Of a stretch of DNA of 33,191 nucleotides, positions 31,560 through 33,191 are shown piece after piece. The stretch spans positions 1 to 33,191 of the forward strand of contig CADCUR010000134.1 in assembly GCA_902805935.1 (NCBI GenBank), written 5' to 3'. Numbering within the stretch: the first letter of the stretch is position 1; every line of letters starts with the position of its first letter. The notes below the pieces were generated by a model. It was given only the letters and a program-made list of their open reading frames with translations. It was not told the origin of the DNA and made no database searches. The translations under genes were made by a program, and so were the position numbers. The stretch is from an uncultured Pyrinomonadaceae bacterium. Its GTDB lineage: Bacteria > Acidobacteriota > Blastocatellia > Pyrinomonadales > Pyrinomonadaceae.

Positions 31560-33069
31560 ATTCTTGAACATCAATATATCGTTTATTCACCCAGCCGTGT
31601 TCGGCATCCGACGGATTTTCTTTCGGGCGGCTGAATTCGACGACATCAATTTCATACCAGTTATCTGTGGAATTGACAATCCGCACGCGGGAATTTTTCG
31701 GCACCTTGCCGACCGGCTCGCCTTCGATGCCAGCCGTCGGGCGCAAATTTATATCGGTCAACGCGACGCCCAGAGGTTTTTTGAATGGATTGCTGATTTC
31801 CGGCAGAATGTCGCGCCCGCGCAAATAATTATGCGTCGCGTAAAGAATTCCCGCAAAAATGCCGATGAGAACCGCGAACACAGCCAAGCGGCGCAGAGCA
31901 GCGTTTTTTCGTTTCGTCGGTTTGTAAACGATTACCGGCTCTTGCGAAGTTTCGGATTCCGAAATCCGCGGCGGCTGTGGCGGCGGAGCTTGATTGACGT
32001 TTGCCATCGTAATCGGCACGACGAGCGGCGCGCGCTTTTCTTCAAGCAAATTATTTAACTTTAATTCGCGCGAAGTGTTAAAACGCGGACGCTGCGGCGC
32101 AAGCGGCGTGTAACCCTTTGCGACGTGCGCCTGCGGAAGCGCGTGCGTGCGAGTCTGAATTTCCGCCAACTGTTCGCCGTTCGTCGCTTCGACGTGACGA
32201 TTGATGCCGGATAAATCCTGCCAGAATTCGACGACCGTTTGCTGCCGCCGGCGCGAATCGTTCTGCGTGGCTTTATTCAAAACTTTTATCAAATCACCCG
32301 CCCAAGATTCGCTCCGTAGCGCGAAGGGAAGTTCGGTAATCGGCTGATTGGCGAAAAAGCGCGGCGATTCGCCAGTAATTAAAACATACGCCGATTTTGC
32401 CAGCGAATAGATGTCGGCAGCGGGCGTCAGCTCTTTGAAGGTTAAAGTTCCCGTATCATTCGAGAGCATCGGACTGTGTTCGGGCGGCGCATACATATTC
32501 GTCCCGACGCGCGTAATCGGCGCGTCCGACTGCGCCACGCGCGCCACGCCGAAATCGGCGATTTTCACGGTTTGCCGGTCGTGAGTTAAAAGTAGGTTTT
32601 GCGGTTTGATGTCGCGGTGAATGATGCCGTTTTTATGGGCGTGTCCGAGTCCGGCGCAAACTTGTTCGAGATAAAATAACGCCTGTTTTAAATTCAGATT
32701 TTTTTCCCGACACGCTTTCGCCAAATCGCCGCCCGGCAAATACTCCAAAACCAGGTAATGAAAAATCGTATTGTTCAAATCGCGCGCCGAGCCGTGACCG
32801 AGGCGGCTGATGATATTCGGATGGCGCACGCGGTCGAGCGCCGACGCTTCGTTCTGAAAATTCTCGACGAGCGTCCGTTCCAAATCCGCGTCCAAATCGT
32901 TTTGCAGAAAAACATTTAAGGCTTTGATGACGACGAGGCTGTGGGGCGCGTTCGGCGCGGCAACCGTGTCGCGCGCCACGTAAATTTCCGCGTAACTGCC
33001 CTGACCGAGCGTTTCGCGGATGTCGTAACGCCCGTCAAGCCGGCAATTTTGTAAAGAGAGTTCGCGCAT
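31558..33069 (-). CDS. Membrane Ser/Thr kinase with extracellular SH3-like domain
   Basis: This 503-residue protein has a Hanks-type kinase domain (about 15-285): P-loop LGQGSYAEIYVARD, the VIK lysine near 48, H151-R152-D153 in HRDIKPQN, DFGVAR and YAPPEH. A proline-rich juxtamembrane linker follows, then one membrane segment (about 393-415) and a periplasmic bacterial-SH3-like domain (about 430-503; INLRPTAGIEG, DNWYEIDV, GWVNKRYIDV). The SH3 part may sense peptidoglycan or peptide ligands. It heads an operon with the FHA/DUF3662 gene and dnaX, so signalling and replication genes may be co-transcribed. Confidence 0.93.
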   Translation of the reverse strand: MRELSLQNCRLDGRYDIRETLGQGSYAEIYVARDTVAAPNAPHSLVVIKALNVFLQNDLDADLERTLVENFQNEASALDRVRHPNIISRLGHGSARDLNNTIFHYLVLEYLPGGDLAKACREKNLNLKQALFYLEQVCAGLGHAHKNGIIHRDIKPQNLLLTHDRQTVKIADFGVARVAQSDAPITRVGTNMYAPPEHSPMLSNDTGTLTFKELTPAADIYSLAKSAYVLITGESPRFFANQPITELPFALRSESWAGDLIKVLNKATQNDSRRRQQTVVEFWQDLSGINRHVEATNGEQLAEIQTRTHALPQAHVAKGYTPLAPQRPRFNTSRELKLNNLLEEKRAPLVVPITMANVNQAPPPQPPRISESETSQEPVIVYKPTKRKNAALRRLAVFAVLIGIFAGILYATHNYLRGRDILPEISNPFKKPLGVALTDINLRPTAGIEGEPVGKVPKNSRVRIVNSTDNWYEIDVVEFSRPKENPSDAEHGWVNKRYIDVQE

Positions 33070-33088
33070 CGGATTCGGAGAGAGTTAA

Positions 33089-33115
33089 ATTATAAATCGT
33101 TCTGAAACGTATCAA
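33089..33115 (-). promoter_or_regulatory. Possible promoter of the kinase-FHA-dnaX unit
   Basis: On the minus strand a consensus TATAAT (33094-33089) follows TTGATA (33115-33110), but the spacing of 15 bp is short. A second TATAAT lies further upstream, near 33130-33137. Confidence 0.3.
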
Positions 33116-33191
33116 CAGCTTACTACGATATTATAAATTCAAAGTTCGGCAAACGCCCAATACAAAAAATCGTCCGAATGATTTCTGTCAG

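Overview
The window looks like chromosomal DNA from a Gram-negative-type bacterium, most likely an acidobacterium of the Blastocatellia kind. That assignment is an inference. It rests on many Ser/Thr kinases and FHA proteins, a kinase fused to a TolB/FlgO-like domain, a HlyD/MacA-type adaptor, phosphatidylethanolamine synthesis genes and the nusA-infB region. No rRNA or tRNA gene, CRISPR array or prophage was seen.

Layout. Positions 1-1635 hold an IS5-family element (644-1512) between two broken genes: a kinase/TolB-domain gene missing its kinase N-terminus, and the first 41 codons of a membrane protein that followed an ABC exporter operon (1632-3967). Positions 4361-9517 form a plus-strand phospho-signalling cluster: zinc-ribbon/FHA protein, zinc-ribbon/kinase/zinc-ribbon/FHA protein, RDD membrane protein and FHA-GAF-PP2C phosphatase. 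On the minus strand (9531-13428) lie two nucleotide-sugar genes and two tandem FecR-like exported proteins. Positions 13925-21192 carry the rimP-nusA-infB-rbfA-nrnA-cobO series behind a good promoter and an attenuator-like leader. Then come a Uma2-family gene, nth, and a surface-glycan group (DegT aminotransferase, TPR protein, O-antigen ligase/polymerase-like protein; 22448-26352). The right part, on the minus strand, holds pssA, psd, a TM2 protein, dnaX, an FHA/DUF3662 protein and a kinase with an SH3-like tail.

The most striking unexplained signal is a set of nine palindromes made of short iterated words (7-8 bp units such as GGATGAA, AGTGAAA, AGTTTCA, GTTAATG and CGCAAAGR). Each one fills the gap from the stop codon of one gene to the start codon of the next codirectional gene. 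None lies in a convergent or divergent gap. In several the upstream stop codon is part of the repeat, and the last residues of RbfA are encoded by it.

A second strong signal is an A9 run in dnaX with stop codons just after it in both alternative frames. This is the expected signature of programmed slippage producing a short gamma subunit. A third is the rimP leader, where a terminator-like hairpin overlaps two alternative pairings.

Several starts have been moved downstream from the longest open frame, because the longer versions began at TTG or GTG codons inside repeats or leaders (RDD, FHA-GAF-PP2C, rimP, rbfA, nth, DegT, TPR, polymerase and FHA/DUF3662 genes).
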